A stretch of 64,000 nt of DNA from Burkholderia sp. Nafp2/4-1b (GTDB taxonomy: Bacteria > Pseudomonadota > Gammaproteobacteria > Burkholderiales > Burkholderiaceae). Each line of letters begins with the position of its first letter. Within the stretch, counting starts at the first letter, position 1. Where the stretch lies: contig NZ_ML058608.1 in NCBI RefSeq assembly GCF_003635165.1, positions 62,001 to 126,000 of the forward strand. Reading direction: 5' to 3'. The translations under genes and the position numbers were made by a program. Positions 19,373 through 28,954 of this stretch are shown here, one piece after another. The notes below the pieces were generated by a model that was not told where the DNA came from, made no database searches, and was given only the letters and a program-made list of their open reading frames with translations.

Positions 19373-20346
19373 TGCAGAGAAAAGTGCTCTACGGCGTACT
19401 GCTCGCCGCACTGCTCGCGGCGCCGTTCATCGGCGCGTATCCGGTGTTCGTGATGAAGGTGCTCACGTTCGCGCTGTTCGCGGCCGCGTTCAACCTGCTG
19501 ATCGGCTATACGGGGCTGCTGTCGTTCGGCCATGCGATGTTCCTCGCGACCGCCGGCTACGCGACCGGCTATACGATCCAGACGCTCGGCTTCACGCCGG
19601 AGCTCGGCGTGCTCGTCGGCACGTTCGCCGCGACGCTGCTCGGGCTCGTCGTCGGGCTGTTCGCGATTCGCCGGCAGGGCATCTACTTCGCGATGATCAC
19701 GCTCGCGTTCGCGCAGATGGTCTACTTCATCTACCTGCAGGCGCCGTTCACGCACGGCGAGGACGGCCTGCAGGGCGTGCCGCGCGGGCACCTGTTCGGC
19801 GTGCTCGACCTGTCGAACGACGTCGCGCTGTACTACGTCGTGCTCGCGGTGATCGTCGCCGCGTGCGCGTTCATCGTGCGGATCGTCCACTCGCCGTTCG
19901 GCCAGGTGCTCGTCGCGATCAAGGAGAACGAGGCGCGGGCGATCTCGCTCGGCTACGACACCGACCGCTTCAAGCTGCTCGCGTTCATCCTGTCGGCCGG
20001 GCTCGCGGGGCTGGCCGGTTCGCTGAAGGTGCTGGTGCTCGGCTTCGAGACGCTGTCGGACGCGTACTGGACGATGTCGGGCCTCGTCGTGCTGATGACG
20101 CTGGTTGGCGGGATGGGCACGCTGTTCGGGCCGCTGCTCGGCGCGGCGCTGATCGTCGCGCTGGAGGACCGGCTCGGCGACATCGGCGAATGGCTCGCGT
20201 CGGCCACAGGTGTCGGCTGGTTCCGCTCGCTCGGCGAATCGACGACGATTGTCACAGGGCTGATCTTCATCGCCTGCGTACTTGCGTTCCGGCGCGGGAT
20301 CGTCGGCGAGATGGTCGCGCGGGTCAAGACGCTCCGGCCGTCCTGA
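19369..20346 (+). CDS. livM: ABC transporter permease, LivM type (operon 1)
   Basis: A 325-residue permease with about 9 hydrophobic helices. LivM signatures are FNLLIGYTGLLSFGHAMFL, the EAA-like loop AIKENEARAISLGYDTDRFKLLAF and the final GGMGTLFGPLLGAAL. Two adjacent ATGs (19369, 19372) are possible; AAGGAA at 19361-19366 suits the second slightly better. It is the last gene of operon 1; the next strong terminator is 270 nt downstream at 20615. Confidence 0.92.
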   Translation: MMQRKVLYGVLLAALLAAPFIGAYPVFVMKVLTFALFAAAFNLLIGYTGLLSFGHAMFLATAGYATGYTIQTLGFTPELGVLVGTFAATLLGLVVGLFAIRRQGIYFAMITLAFAQMVYFIYLQAPFTHGEDGLQGVPRGHLFGVLDLSNDVALYYVVLAVIVAACAFIVRIVHSPFGQVLVAIKENEARAISLGYDTDRFKLLAFILSAGLAGLAGSLKVLVLGFETLSDAYWTMSGLVVLMTLVGGMGTLFGPLLGAALIVALEDRLGDIGEWLASATGVGWFRSLGESTTIVTGLIFIACVLAFRRGIVGEMVARVKTLRPS

Positions 20347-20529
20347 CGTGGCGATTGCATCACGCGGGACGGTGCCGCGTGTTGATGCGAAGCACCATCC
20401 GGCGCGCTCGAAAGGGGCATTGCGGCGGCGTCCAGCCGGCGCCGCGCGGCAGGGCTGGTGCCCCAATTTCGTGCGGCGATGCACCATAGGGGTAAATGCT
20501 AAGTTGTCGCACGGTGAAAGGTCCTTTAA

Positions 20530-20650
20530 TCTTCGTTTCAGTTCTGATGCACCGCGAAACGAATTTGCAGGTGGAGAACGAGGAGACAATCGAGGCACAA
20601 AGTGCCCGGACCCCAAAGCGCTGTTGGACGGAATCCAACAGCGCTTTTTC
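20530..20650 (+). ncRNA. Candidate small RNA ending in a strong terminator
   Basis: About 120 nt with three clean stem-loops: TTCGTTTC/GAAACGAA (20532-20539 and 20556-20563), GGCAC-AAA-GTGCC (20594-20606) and a 14-bp terminator at 20615-20647. A promoter-like pair TTGTCG (20504-20509) and TTTAAT/TTAATC (around 20525-20531) precedes it, spaced 15-16. No coding frame fits. The alternative is that this is only the far 3' end of the liv operon transcript. Confidence 0.4.
20615..20650 (+). terminator. Strong Rho-independent terminator
   Basis: Perfect 14-bp stem AAAGCGCTGTTGGA (20615-20628) and TCCAACAGCGCTTT (20634-20647) with loop CGGAA, followed by further T residues. It ends either the liv operon 1 transcript or an independent small RNA. 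Confidence 0.9.
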
Positions 20651-21424
20651 ATTTGTGTGCGCGAAATCCATCGATCGTGCAGTCAAGCGGCGCTGCGTTC
20701 GTGGCGCTACTGTTCCGCGTCGCGTCGCCCGCGCTTCACGCCGTCCCCCCGTTTTCGTCCCAGTCTGCCGTTCGATCGCCTCGCGCCGGCGCGCAGCCAC
20801 GCGCATGCCGTTCGGGCTTACCCGGTTGGCGTCCGCAAATCGCGTCCGTTACACTCAGCTTTCGCCGACCGAGCGGTCGGGAAAATCGGGCGGCAGTTCT
20901 CCTACAAGCAGAATGCAGAAGACGGAGTGCGGTTGGATGAGAAGCGCGGGACGATGGATCGGGGCACGAGGGGCGACGCTTGCCGCTCGTTCGGGGGCGC
21001 GCACGCACCGGTATGCCCCGGCTGTCGCGAGCCGTTCAGCGGCCGGTATGCTCGCTCCGGGTGGATTTGCCGGCACGGCGGTTTCCGCGGTCGTTGCGTC
21101 CGCATCCGAATTCGCGTTCGCCTTTCCCTTCATATTCGCATTCGCATGAACTGCCGGGTTTCCGATGCTGTGCCCCCGCGCGCGGGGCCGAACCAGGCCC
21201 GGCCCGTCGACTTTTTGGCGATCGTTGCCTCCGCATCGATCGGCGCCCGCGCCACGCCGCCTTTCTCCGCTTCCTTCATCCTGACGACATTGCCGCGACG
21301 CATCGTGGCGGTCGGACGACCGCTTCGGCGCGCGCGTTGCCGCGCGGCCGAGCGGTGTCGCCGGAATGCAGGCGGGGCGCCGGCGTTTCACGGGAAAACC
21401 AGCGTAGACGCAGTACGGCGAGAT

Positions 21425-21440
21425 AGTTAATTTATTAACT
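21425..21440. promoter_or_regulatory. AT-rich palindrome before the second liv operon
   Basis: AGTTAATTTATTAACT consists of AGTTAAT and ATTAACT arms around TT, perfect on both strands, 68 nt before the binding protein start. Such an AT island is exceptional in this GC-rich sequence and probably marks a promoter/operator. Confidence 0.5.
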
Positions 21441-21507
21441 TGTTTGAGGACCGGGAGCCGCCCGAGCGACCCGCGGATTTTTCAGGCAGCGTTTGGAGAC
21501 AACCTAA

Positions 21508-22665
21508 ATGAAGATGAATCGATGGATGGAGGTTCTGCTTGCAGCGGGCCTCGTGTGTGCGGCGGCCACGGCGTCGGCCCAGGTGAAGATCGGCGTGACG
21601 CTGTCGGCCACCGGGCCGGCCGCGTCGCTCGGGATTCCGGAAAAGAACACGATCGCACTGCTGCCGAAGGAAATCGCGGGCAAGAGCGTCCAGTACATCG
21701 TGCTCGACGATGCGTCCGACACGAGCCGCGCGGTGCAGAACGTGCGCAAGCTGATCGACGAGGATCACGTCGACGCAATCATCGGTTCGTCCGTCACGCC
21801 GAACTCGCTCGCGATGCTCGACCCGGTGTCGCAGGGCAAGACGCCGACGATCTCGCTCGCGGCGAGCGCGCAGATCATCGCGCCGATGGACGCAAAGCGC
21901 GCGTGGATGTTCAAGGTGCCGCAGAACGACCAGCTGATGGCTGACGCGATCGCGGGCTACATGGCGAAGCACGGCGTGAAGACGGTCGGCTTCATCGGCT
22001 TCGCCGACGCATACGGCGACAGCTGGTACAAGACGTTCGACGCGGCCGCCGCGAAGAACGGGCTGAAGGTGGTGTCGAACGAACGCTACAACCGCACCGA
22101 CGCGTCGGTGATGGGGCAGGTGCTGAAGCTGATGGGCTCGAACCCGGACGCGATGCTGATCGCCGGTTCGGGCACGCCGGCCGCGCTGCCGGCCAAGACG
22201 CTGAAGGAGCGCGGCTACAAGGGCAAGGTGTACCAGACGCACGGCGTCGCGAACAACGACTTCCTGCGCGTGTGCGGCAAGGATTGCGAAGGCGAGATTC
22301 TGCCGGCCGGCCCGGTGCTCGTGACCGACCAGCTGCCCGATTCGAACCCGGTGAAGAAGCCGGCGCTCGGCTACAAGGCCGCATATGAGAAGGCGTACGG
22401 CGCCGGTTCGCTGTCGACCTTCGGCGGACATGCGTGGGATGCGGGGCTGCTGCTGCAGCGTGCGATTCCCGACGCACTGAAGAAGGGCCAGCCGGGTACC
22501 GAGGCGTTCCGCGAGGCGCTGCGCGCGTCGCTCGAGAGTGCGAAGGACCTGCCGGTGTCGCACGGCGTGATCAACATGACGTCGGCCGACCACAACGGCT
22601 TCGACACGCGTGCGCGCGTGATGGTGCAGATCGTCGACGGCAAGTGGAAGCTGCAGGCCGAGTAA
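21508..22665 (+). CDS. Periplasmic amino acid-binding protein, LivK type (operon 2)
   Basis: A 385-residue type I periplasmic binding protein with a Sec signal peptide (1-24, ending ATASA-QV). The first lobe starts VKIGVTLSATGPAASLGIPEKN, followed by GSSVTPNSLAMLDPV and SLAASAQIIAPMD of the cleft. Cys268 and Cys272 (RVCGKDCEGE) could form a disulfide in the periplasm. The ATG at 21508 has GGAGAC about 8 nt upstream. It is 199 nt before the permease gene of the second importer. The ligand is not determined by sequence; branched-chain amino acids or related compounds are likely. Confidence 0.9.
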   Translation: MKMNRWMEVLLAAGLVCAAATASAQVKIGVTLSATGPAASLGIPEKNTIALLPKEIAGKSVQYIVLDDASDTSRAVQNVRKLIDEDHVDAIIGSSVTPNSLAMLDPVSQGKTPTISLAASAQIIAPMDAKRAWMFKVPQNDQLMADAIAGYMAKHGVKTVGFIGFADAYGDSWYKTFDAAAAKNGLKVVSNERYNRTDASVMGQVLKLMGSNPDAMLIAGSGTPAALPAKTLKERGYKGKVYQTHGVANNDFLRVCGKDCEGEILPAGPVLVTDQLPDSNPVKKPALGYKAAYEKAYGAGSLSTFGGHAWDAGLLLQRAIPDALKKGQPGTEAFREALRASLESAKDLPVSHGVINMTSADHNGFDTRARVMVQIVDGKWKLQAE

Positions 22666-22864
22666 GCATCACGTGAAACCGGCGGGCGCGGCGCACGTGG
22701 CGCCGTGCGCGCCGTCGGCAGCGCGGCGGGTTTCGCGGCCCGCGCTCGCGCCGCATGGAGTCTCCGGGAGCCCGCCGCGCGACGCCTGACACCCCAGTCT
22801 TGCCGTCCGCGCGCGGGCCGTTCCCGTCGCCGTTTCTCCGCAGCATTCTCGATACACGAAACGT

Positions 22865-23920
22865 ATGGATCTCTCGATTGCGGCGATCCTCGCGCAAGAC
22901 GGCATCACGACCGGCGCCATTTACGCATTGCTGTCGCTGGCGCTCGTGCTGGTGTTTTCCGTCACGCGGGTGATCTTCATTCCCCAGGGCGAATTCGTCG
23001 CCTACGGTGCGCTCACGCTCGCCGCGTTGCAGGCGCAGAAATTTCCCGCCACCTGCTGGCTGCTGTTCGTGATGGGCATCGCGTGCTTCCTGCTGGAAGT
23101 CGGCGGGCTGATCCGCCATCGCGAACGGCGCCATCAACTTGGCCGCACGCTCGCGACGCTCGGCAGCCGCTACGTGCTGCTGCCGCTCGCGGTATTTGCG
23201 CTCACCCGCAGCTTTGCCGCGCAGCCGTTGCCGATGCTCGCGCAGATCGCGCTGACGCTCGCGATCGTCGTGCCGATGGGGCCGTTCGTCTACCGGCTCG
23301 TGTATCAGCCGATCGCCGAAGGCACGACGTTGCTGCTGCTGATCGTGTCGGTCGCCGTCCATTTCGCGATGGTCGGCCTCGGGCTCGTGATGTTCGGCGC
23401 GGAAGGCTCGCGCACCAACGGCTTCACGGATGCAACGCTGTCGGTCGGCAGCATGACGGTATCGGTGCAGAGCATTCTCGTGGTCGTGACCGCGCTGGTG
23501 CTGATCGGCGCGCTCTATGTGTACTTCGGCCGCACGATCGCCGGCAAGGCGCTGCGCGCGACGTCGGTGAACCGGCTCGGCGCGCAGCTCGTCGGCATCG
23601 GCACGACCGAAGCAGGGCGGCTCGCGTTCACGCTCGCGGCGGGGCTCGGCGTGCTGTCCGGCATCCTCGTCGGTCCGCTGACCACCATCTATTACGACTC
23701 CGGCTTCCTGATCGGCCTGAAGGGCTTCGTCGGCGCGATCATCGGCGGGCTCGTCAGTTATCCGCTCGCGGCCGCCGGCTCGCTGCTCGTCGGCGTGCTG
23801 GAATCGTATTCGTCGTTCTGGGCGAGCGCGTACAAGGAAGTGATCGTGTTCACGCTGATCATCCCGGTGCTGCTGTGGCGCAGTTTCGCGACGCCGCACA
23901 CGGAAGAGGAAGAGGAGTGA
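22865..23920 (+). CDS. livH: ABC transporter permease, LivH type with extra N-terminal segment (operon 2)
   Basis: A 351-residue permease, about 55 residues longer than usual LivH. The extra part (about residues 60-125) adds helices and a basic loop, [19 protein letters not shown], between the first and second family helices. LivH features remain: [31 protein letters not shown], the EAA-like loop [16 protein letters not shown] and [21 protein letters not shown]. It ends in an acidic EEEEE tail. The ATG at 22865 is used; the next gene starts 4 nt after the stop, so the genes are translationally linked. Confidence 0.9.
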   Translation: MDLSIAAILAQDGITTGAIYALLSLALVLVFSVTRVIFIPQGEFVAYGALTLAALQAQKFPATCWLLFVMGIACFLLEVGGLIRHRERRHQLGRTLATLGSRYVLLPLAVFALTRSFAAQPLPMLAQIALTLAIVVPMGPFVYRLVYQPIAEGTTLLLLIVSVAVHFAMVGLGLVMFGAEGSRTNGFTDATLSVGSMTVSVQSILVVVTALVLIGALYVYFGRTIAGKALRATSVNRLGAQLVGIGTTEAGRLAFTLAAGLGVLSGILVGPLTTIYYDSGFLIGLKGFVGAIIGGLVSYPLAAAGSLLVGVLESYSSFWASAYKEVIVFTLIIPVLLWRSFATPHTEEEEE

Positions 23921-23924
23921 TGCG

Positions 23925-25709
23925 ATGAAGACGATGGTACGCAACAAGACCTTCTGCGTGTTTCTCGTGGTGCTGTTCGCGCTGCCGGTGCTGCCCGGCG
24001 CGCTGCAGGTGCCCGAGTACTGGATCACGCTGCTGAACTACATCGGCCTCTACGCGATCGTCGCGATCGGGCTTGTGCTGCTGACGGGCGTCGGTGGAAT
24101 GACGAGCTTCGGGCAGGCCGCGTTCGTCGGCATCGGCGCGTATGCAACCGCGTTCCTGACGACGCGCTACGGCGTGTCGCCATGGCTCGCGCTGATCGTC
24201 GGCGTCGTGCTGACGGCGCTCGTCGCGCTCGTGCTCGGTGCGGTCACAATGCGCCTGTCCGGGCACTTCCTGCCGCTCGGCACGATCGCGTGGGGCCTCG
24301 CGCTGTTCTATCTGTTCGGCAACCTCGAAGTGCTCGGCAAGTACGACGGGATCAACGGGATTCCGGCGCTGAACCTGTTCGGCATCGAACTCGGAAGCGG
24401 CCGCAGCCTGTACTTCCTGATCTGGGCCGTCGTGCTGGCCGCGATCGTGTCGGTGCAGAACCTGCTCAACAGCCGGCCCGGCCGCGCGATACGCGCGCTG
24501 CGCGGCGGCGGCGTGATGGCCGAAGCGATGGGCGTGAACACCGCGTGGATGCGCGTCGTGATCTTCGTCTATGCGGCCGTGCTCGCGGCCGTGTCGGGCT
24601 TTCTGTACGCACACCTGCAGCGCGCGGTGAACCCGACTCCGTTCGGGCTGAACCACGGGATCGAATTCCTGTTCATGGCCGTGGTCGGCGGCGTGTCGCA
24701 CGTGTGGGGCGCGGTGCTCGGCGCGGCGATCCTCACGGTGCTGCAGGACTACCTGCAGACGCTGCTGCCGAAACTGCTCGGCTCGGAAGGCAACTTCGAG
24801 ATCATCGTGTTCGGCGTGCTGATGGTGCTGCTGCTGCAGTACGCGCGCCAGGGCGTGTGGCCGTTCGTCGCGAGGCTGTTTCCGCGCGGGCCGCGTGCGC
24901 ACGTGCCCGACCAGGCCGATCCGCTGCCGCACCGTGCGAAGCCGGTCGCGGGCGAGCCGCTGCTCGTCGTCGACAACGCGCGCAAGCAGTTCGGCGGGCT
25001 GGTGGCCGTCAACGATGTCAGCTTCGACGTGAAAGCCGGGCAGATCATCGGGCTGATCGGCCCGAACGGCGCCGGCAAGTCGACCACGTTCAACCTCGTG
25101 ACCGGCGTGCTGCAGCCGACCGGCGGCACGATCACGTTCCGCGGCGAGCGAATCGACGGGCTCACGTCGCGTCAGATCGTGCGGCGCGGGATCGGCCGGA
25201 CGTTCCAGCACGTGAAGCTGCTGCCGACGATGACGGTGCTCGAGAACGTCGCGATCGGTGCACATCTGCGTGGCCATACGGGCGTGTGGCGCAGCATCGC
25301 GCGGCTCAATGCACACGAGGAGGCGCAGCTGCTCACCGAAGCGGCACGGCAGATCCACCGCGTCGGGCTGGAAAAGCACATGTACGACGAAGCGGGCAGC
25401 CTCGCGCTTGGTCAGCAGCGGATTCTCGAAATCGCACGCGCGCTGTGCTGCGACCCGACGCTGCTGCTGCTCGACGAACCGGCCGCCGGGCTGCGCTACC
25501 AGGAGAAGCAGCAGCTCGCCGACCTATTGCGGCGGCTGAAGGCCGAAGGGATGAGCGTGTTGCTCGTGGAACATGACATGGATTTCGTGATGAACCTCAC
25601 CGACCGGCTGGTGGTGATGGAATTCGGCACACGGATCGCGGAAGGGCTGCCTCAGGACGTGCAGCAGGATCCGGCGGTGCTCGAAGCGTATCTAGGCGGG
25701 GTGGAGTGA
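23925..25709 (+). CDS. Fused LivM permease and LivG ATPase (operon 2)
   Basis: A 594-residue natural fusion. Residues 1-325 are a LivM-type permease ([32 protein letters not shown]-like loop [22 protein letters not shown]). After a hydrophilic linker (about 325-350) residues 350-594 are a LivG-type ATPase with Walker [11 protein letters not shown], signature [15 protein letters not shown], Walker [12 protein letters not shown] and switch VEHDMDF, all intact. Fusion fixes a 1:1 stoichiometry of these subunits. The ATG at 23925 lies 4 nt after livH and the stop overlaps the livF start. Reading is continuous, so this is no frameshift artefact. Confidence 0.92.
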   Translation: MKTMVRNKTFCVFLVVLFALPVLPGALQVPEYWITLLNYIGLYAIVAIGLVLLTGVGGMTSFGQAAFVGIGAYATAFLTTRYGVSPWLALIVGVVLTALVALVLGAVTMRLSGHFLPLGTIAWGLALFYLFGNLEVLGKYDGINGIPALNLFGIELGSGRSLYFLIWAVVLAAIVSVQNLLNSRPGRAIRALRGGGVMAEAMGVNTAWMRVVIFVYAAVLAAVSGFLYAHLQRAVNPTPFGLNHGIEFLFMAVVGGVSHVWGAVLGAAILTVLQDYLQTLLPKLLGSEGNFEIIVFGVLMVLLLQYARQGVWPFVARLFPRGPRAHVPDQADPLPHRAKPVAGEPLLVVDNARKQFGGLVAVNDVSFDVKAGQIIGLIGPNGAGKSTTFNLVTGVLQPTGGTITFRGERIDGLTSRQIVRRGIGRTFQHVKLLPTMTVLENVAIGAHLRGHTGVWRSIARLNAHEEAQLLTEAARQIHRVGLEKHMYDEAGSLALGQQRILEIARALCCDPTLLLLDEPAAGLRYQEKQQLADLLRRLKAEGMSVLLVEHDMDFVMNLTDRLVVMEFGTRIAEGLPQDVQQDPAVLEAYLGGVE

Positions 25710-26464
25710 TGGCGGACACGACGATGCCGATTCTCGAGGTGCGCGGGCTGGCGGTGCGGTACGGAAAGGTGGAGGCGCTGCACGGCGCGGCGATCAAGGT
25801 CGGCGCGGGGCAGATTGTCAGCGTGATCGGCCCGAACGGGGCCGGCAAGTCGACGCTGCTGAACGCGATCATGGGCGCATTGCCGGTGACCGGGCATGCA
25901 TCGGGCGCGGTCGTGTACCGCGGCACCGACGTGGGCGCGCTGCCGGTCGAACAGCGTGTCGCGCGCGGGATGTGTCTCGTGCCGGAAAAGCGCGAGCTGT
26001 TCAGCACGATAACTGTCGAGGACAACCTCGTGCTCGGGGCGTATCGCCGCAAGCTCGCGGGCGAGTCGAACTTCCTCGATCAACTCGATCATGTCTTTAG
26101 GCTGTTTCCGCGGCTCAAGGAGCGGCGCAAGCAGGCGGCCGGCACGCTCTCGGGCGGTGAGCGGCAGATGCTCGCCGTTGGCCGTGCGCTGATGGGCAAG
26201 CCGGATCTGTTGATGCTCGACGAGCCGAGCCTCGGGCTGGCGCCGCTGATCGTGAAGGAGATTTTTCATATCATCAGCGCGTTGCGCGGCACAGGCGTCG
26301 CGACGCTGCTGATCGAGCAGAACGCGCGGGCTGCGCTGCAGATCTCGGATTACGGTTATGTCCTGGAGACGGGCGAGTTTGCGTTGGAAGGCCCGGCGGG
26401 TGAGTTGGCGCGGAATCCACGCGTGATAGATACGTACCTGGGGCTGGCGAAGAAAACGGCCTGA
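25709..26464 (+). CDS. livF: ABC transporter ATPase, LivF type (operon 2)
   Basis: A 251-residue ATPase with canonical Walker [10 protein letters not shown], signature [15 protein letters not shown], Walker [14 protein letters not shown] and the [21 protein letters not shown] end typical of LivF. Unlike the LivF of operon 1 it keeps the Walker A Lys. The ATG at 25709 overlaps the stop of the fusion gene by one base; a GTG at 25706 is an alternative. GGGGTGGAG lies just upstream. It is the last gene of operon 2, ending 28 nt before the parS palindrome, which may also serve as its terminator. Confidence 0.92.
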   Translation: MADTTMPILEVRGLAVRYGKVEALHGAAIKVGAGQIVSVIGPNGAGKSTLLNAIMGALPVTGHASGAVVYRGTDVGALPVEQRVARGMCLVPEKRELFSTITVEDNLVLGAYRRKLAGESNFLDQLDHVFRLFPRLKERRKQAAGTLSGGERQMLAVGRALMGKPDLLMLDEPSLGLAPLIVKEIFHIISALRGTGVATLLIEQNARAALQISDYGYVLETGEFALEGPAGELARNPRVIDTYLGLAKKTA

Positions 26465-26491
26465 TGAATGGAGCGGTTGGCGGGAAGCAGG

Positions 26492-26527
26492 CGGCGTGTT
26501 TCACGTGAAACACGCCGTTTTTGTTTT
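26492..26527 (+). terminator. parS palindrome doubling as terminator of liv operon 2
   Basis: The parS palindrome extends to a perfect 26-nt inverted repeat (26492-26517, 13-nt arms). It is followed by TTTTT and, after one G, TTTT. In RNA this would form a stable hairpin with a U-run, 28 nt after the livF stop. Confidence 0.65.
26497..26512. other. parS centromere site 1
   Basis: TGTTTCACGTGAAACA is the perfect 16-bp universal parS palindrome bound by ParB. It lies 2.4-5 kb from parAB, as expected for an origin-proximal centromere cluster. Confidence 0.95.
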
Positions 26528-26922
26528 GGGCAGCGGGGTGATGTGGCGGTGATTCGGGCGTGGGGATAAGTGCCGGAACAAAGAGCGGAAGCCCTGTGAT
26601 GCGGGAAGGGTGCGCGGTGCGTGGGGCTGCACAGTGGAATGAACGGTTGTGTGGGCCGCCGTTCTAGCGACTAACGGGATTCAGTCGCACAGTGGATAAG
26701 CGCCGGACGGCCGATCCGAAATACTGTGACGCCGCAGCGATGTGGATCTCGGGAGTCATTGCCCGGTCCCCGGTTTTGCACAGCTTGACGATGTGCTGCG
26801 AGATCGCGAATAGGGCGGCGGAAACAGGCCCGACGGCACAGCTTGGCCGATCGACCGTAAAAAACTGGCCAAATGAACGGACCCTACCATTCGGACGGTC
26901 TTCGGGTGAAAAGCGAACCCGC

Positions 26923-26928
26923 TATAAT
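26923..26928 (+). promoter_or_regulatory. -10 box of the mnmG operon
   Basis: A perfect TATAAT 55 nt before the mnmG ATG. The -35 region at the right distance is poor (CTTCGG or TTCGGG around 26900-26906), suggesting that the strong -10 carries the promoter. Confidence 0.6.
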
Positions 26929-26983
26929 TCGGCCCATACATTTCTCAGATAGGTTCGTGCGCAGTCTGCGTACGGAATCCACC

Positions 26984-28954
26984 ATGCTTTTTCCCACAGA
27001 ATTTGACGTCATCGTCGTCGGTGGCGGGCACGCCGGCACGGAGGCTGCGTTGGCCTCCGCGCGTATGGGTGCGAAGACGCTGCTGCTGACCCATAACATC
27101 GAAACCCTCGGGCAGATGAGCTGCAATCCGTCGATCGGCGGCATTGGCAAGGGCCATCTGGTCAAGGAAGTCGATGCGCTCGGCGGCGCGATGGCCGCCG
27201 CGACGGACGAGAGCGGTATTCAGTTCCGGATCCTCAATTCGTCGAAGGGCCCCGCCGTGCGCGCGACGCGTGCGCAGGCCGACCGCATCCTGTACAAGGC
27301 GGCGATCCGCCACCGGCTCGAGAATCAGCGGAACCTGTGGCTGTTCCAGCAGGCCGTCGACGACCTGATGGTCGAAGGCGACCGTGTGGTCGGCGCCGTC
27401 ACGCAGATCGGCATCCGCTTCCGCGCGCGTGCCGTCGTGCTGACGGCCGGTACCTTCCTCGACGGCAAGATCCACGTCGGCCTGAACAATTACACGGGCG
27501 GTCGCGCGGGCGATCCTGCGGCCGTGTCGCTGTCGGCACGCCTGAAGGAGCTGAAACTGCCGCAAGGCCGCCTGAAGACCGGTACGCCGCCGCGTATCGA
27601 CGGTCGTTCGATCGATTTTTCGAAGCTGGACGAGCAGCCGGGCGACCTCGACCCGATCCCGGTGTTCTCGTTCCTCGGCCGTGCGGAGCAGCATCCGCAG
27701 CAGTTGCCGTGCTGGGTCACGCATACGAACGAGCGCACGCACGACATCATCCGCGGCGGCCTCGACCGCTCGCCTATGTATACGGGCGTGATCGAAGGCG
27801 TGGGCCCGCGTTACTGCCCGTCGATCGAGGACAAGATCCATCGGTTCGCGTCGAAGGAATCGCACCAGATCTTCCTCGAGCCGGAAGGGCTGACGACCAA
27901 CGAGTTCTACCCGAACGGGATCTCGACGAGCCTGCCGTTCGACGTGCAACTCGAGCTCGTGCATTCGATGCGCGGCCTCGAGAACGCGCACATCCTGCGC
28001 CCCGGTTATGCGATCGAGTACGACTACTTCGATCCGCGCGCGCTGAAGGCGTCGCTCGAGACGAAGGCGATCAGCGGGCTATTCTTTGCGGGCCAGATCA
28101 ACGGCACGACCGGCTACGAAGAAGCCGCCGCACAAGGCCTGTTGGCTGGCCTGAACGCCGGCCGCTACGTGCAGGAGAAGGACGCGTGGTGCCCGCGTCG
28201 AGATCAGGCCTACCTTGGCGTGCTGGTCGACGACCTCGTCACGCGTGGCGTCGCCGAGCCGTATCGGATGTTCACGAGCCGTGCCGAGTATCGCCTGAGC
28301 CTGCGCGAAGACAATGCAGACATGCGTTTGACCGAGATTGGCCGCGAACTGGGGCTGGTTGACGACGCGCGCTGGGATGCATTCAGCCGCAAGCGCGACG
28401 CTGTTTCACGTGAAACCGAACGATTGAAGTCGACGTGGGTCACGCCGAAGACGCTCCCGCCGGAAGAGGCGACCGCATTGCTCGGCAAGGCGATCGATCA
28501 CGAGTACAGCCTCGCCGAGCTGCTGCGCCGCCCGGGCATCAGCTACGACGGCGTGTGCAGCCTGAAGGGTGGCGAATGTGCGCCGGCGGAGCCGCTGGCT
28601 GACGATCCGGTGCTGCTCGAGCAGATCAAGGAACAGGTCGAGATCGGCATCAAATATCAGGGCTATATCGAGCGTCAGGCCAGCGAGATCGAGCGCAACG
28701 ATGCGAACGAGAACACGCGGCTGCCGGACGGTATCGATTACCGCGAGGTGCGCGGCCTATCGTTCGAAGTGAGCCAGAAGCTCAACGAGTTCCGGCCCGA
28801 AACGATCGGACAGGCATCGCGCATTTCCGGCGTCACGCCGGCCGCGATCTCGTTGCTGATGGTGCACCTGAAACGCCGCGGCCTCGGCCGCCGTAACGGC
28901 ACTGCCGCCGAGGCGACCGAGCAGGGGGACGGCACCGTCCCGACGCAACAATGA
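26984..28954 (+). CDS. mnmG: tRNA uridine-5-carboxymethylaminomethyl modification enzyme MnmG (GidA)
   Basis: A 656-residue FAD protein that works with MnmE on the wobble U34 of several tRNAs. The FAD motif [14 protein letters not shown] (residues 12-25), [35 protein letters not shown] and [17 protein letters not shown] are all conserved. The C-terminal helical domain ends with [16 protein letters not shown] chose the ATG at 26984 (MLFPTEFDV); the 37 upstream codons overlap the -10 box. A second parS site lies inside the gene (28402-28417). The stop overlaps the rsmG start (ATGA), so the two genes are coupled. Confidence 0.98.
   Translation: MLFPTEFDVIVVGGGHAGTEAALASARMGAKTLLLTHNIETLGQMSCNPSIGGIGKGHLVKEVDALGGAMAAATDESGIQFRILNSSKGPAVRATRAQADRILYKAAIRHRLENQRNLWLFQQAVDDLMVEGDRVVGAVTQIGIRFRARAVVLTAGTFLDGKIHVGLNNYTGGRAGDPAAVSLSARLKELKLPQGRLKTGTPPRIDGRSIDFSKLDEQPGDLDPIPVFSFLGRAEQHPQQLPCWVTHTNERTHDIIRGGLDRSPMYTGVIEGVGPRYCPSIEDKIHRFASKESHQIFLEPEGLTTNEFYPNGISTSLPFDVQLELVHSMRGLENAHILRPGYAIEYDYFDPRALKASLETKAISGLFFAGQINGTTGYEEAAAQGLLAGLNAGRYVQEKDAWCPRRDQAYLGVLVDDLVTRGVAEPYRMFTSRAEYRLSLREDNADMRLTEIGRELGLVDDARWDAFSRKRDAVSRETERLKSTWVTPKTLPPEEATALLGKAIDHEYSLAELLRRPGISYDGVCSLKGGECAPAEPLADDPVLLEQIKEQVEIGIKYQGYIERQASEIERNDANENTRLPDGIDYREVRGLSFEVSQKLNEFRPETIGQASRISGVTPAAISLLMVHLKRRGLGRRNGTAAEATEQGDGTVPTQQ
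28402..28417. other. parS centromere site 2, inside mnmG
   Basis: TGTTTCACGTGAAACC matches 15 of 16 positions of the universal parS and keeps the full 14-bp palindrome GTTTCACGTGAAAC (28403-28416). It encodes part of the mnmG C-terminal half (Val-Ser-Arg-Glu). Confidence 0.92.

Larger units (their letters stand above)
20347..21507. other. 1.16-kb stretch without a convincing gene
   Basis: Between the two liv operons no open frame has conserved protein character; the long ones (for example plus 20282-21430 and minus 20855-21391) are Arg/Ala/Ser-rich and look like GC-driven noise. The stretch does hold an sRNA-like element with a strong terminator (20504-20650), a dyad CCGACC-GAGC-GGTCGG (20865-20880) of the kind bound by TetR proteins, and an AT-rich palindrome at 21425-21440 close to the next operon. 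Confidence 0.5.
26465..26983. other. Intergenic stretch with parS and the mnmG promoter
   Basis: No gene seen; an 86-codon frame at 26692-26952 overlaps the mnmG promoter and has no family. The stretch starts with the parS palindrome, then contains a one-mismatch DnaA box on the minus strand (26691-26699) and the mnmG -10 at 26923. Confidence 0.5.

Noticed and set aside
20282-21430. Long frames on both strands between the liv operons
   Set aside because: Composition is Arg/Ala/Ser-rich noise, they overlap each other and a terminator, and none has conserved motifs.
22666-22679. GCATCACGTGAAAC, a partial parS match
   Set aside because: It differs at two positions of the left half site and lies at the end of a binding protein gene; I would not call it functional without ParB data.
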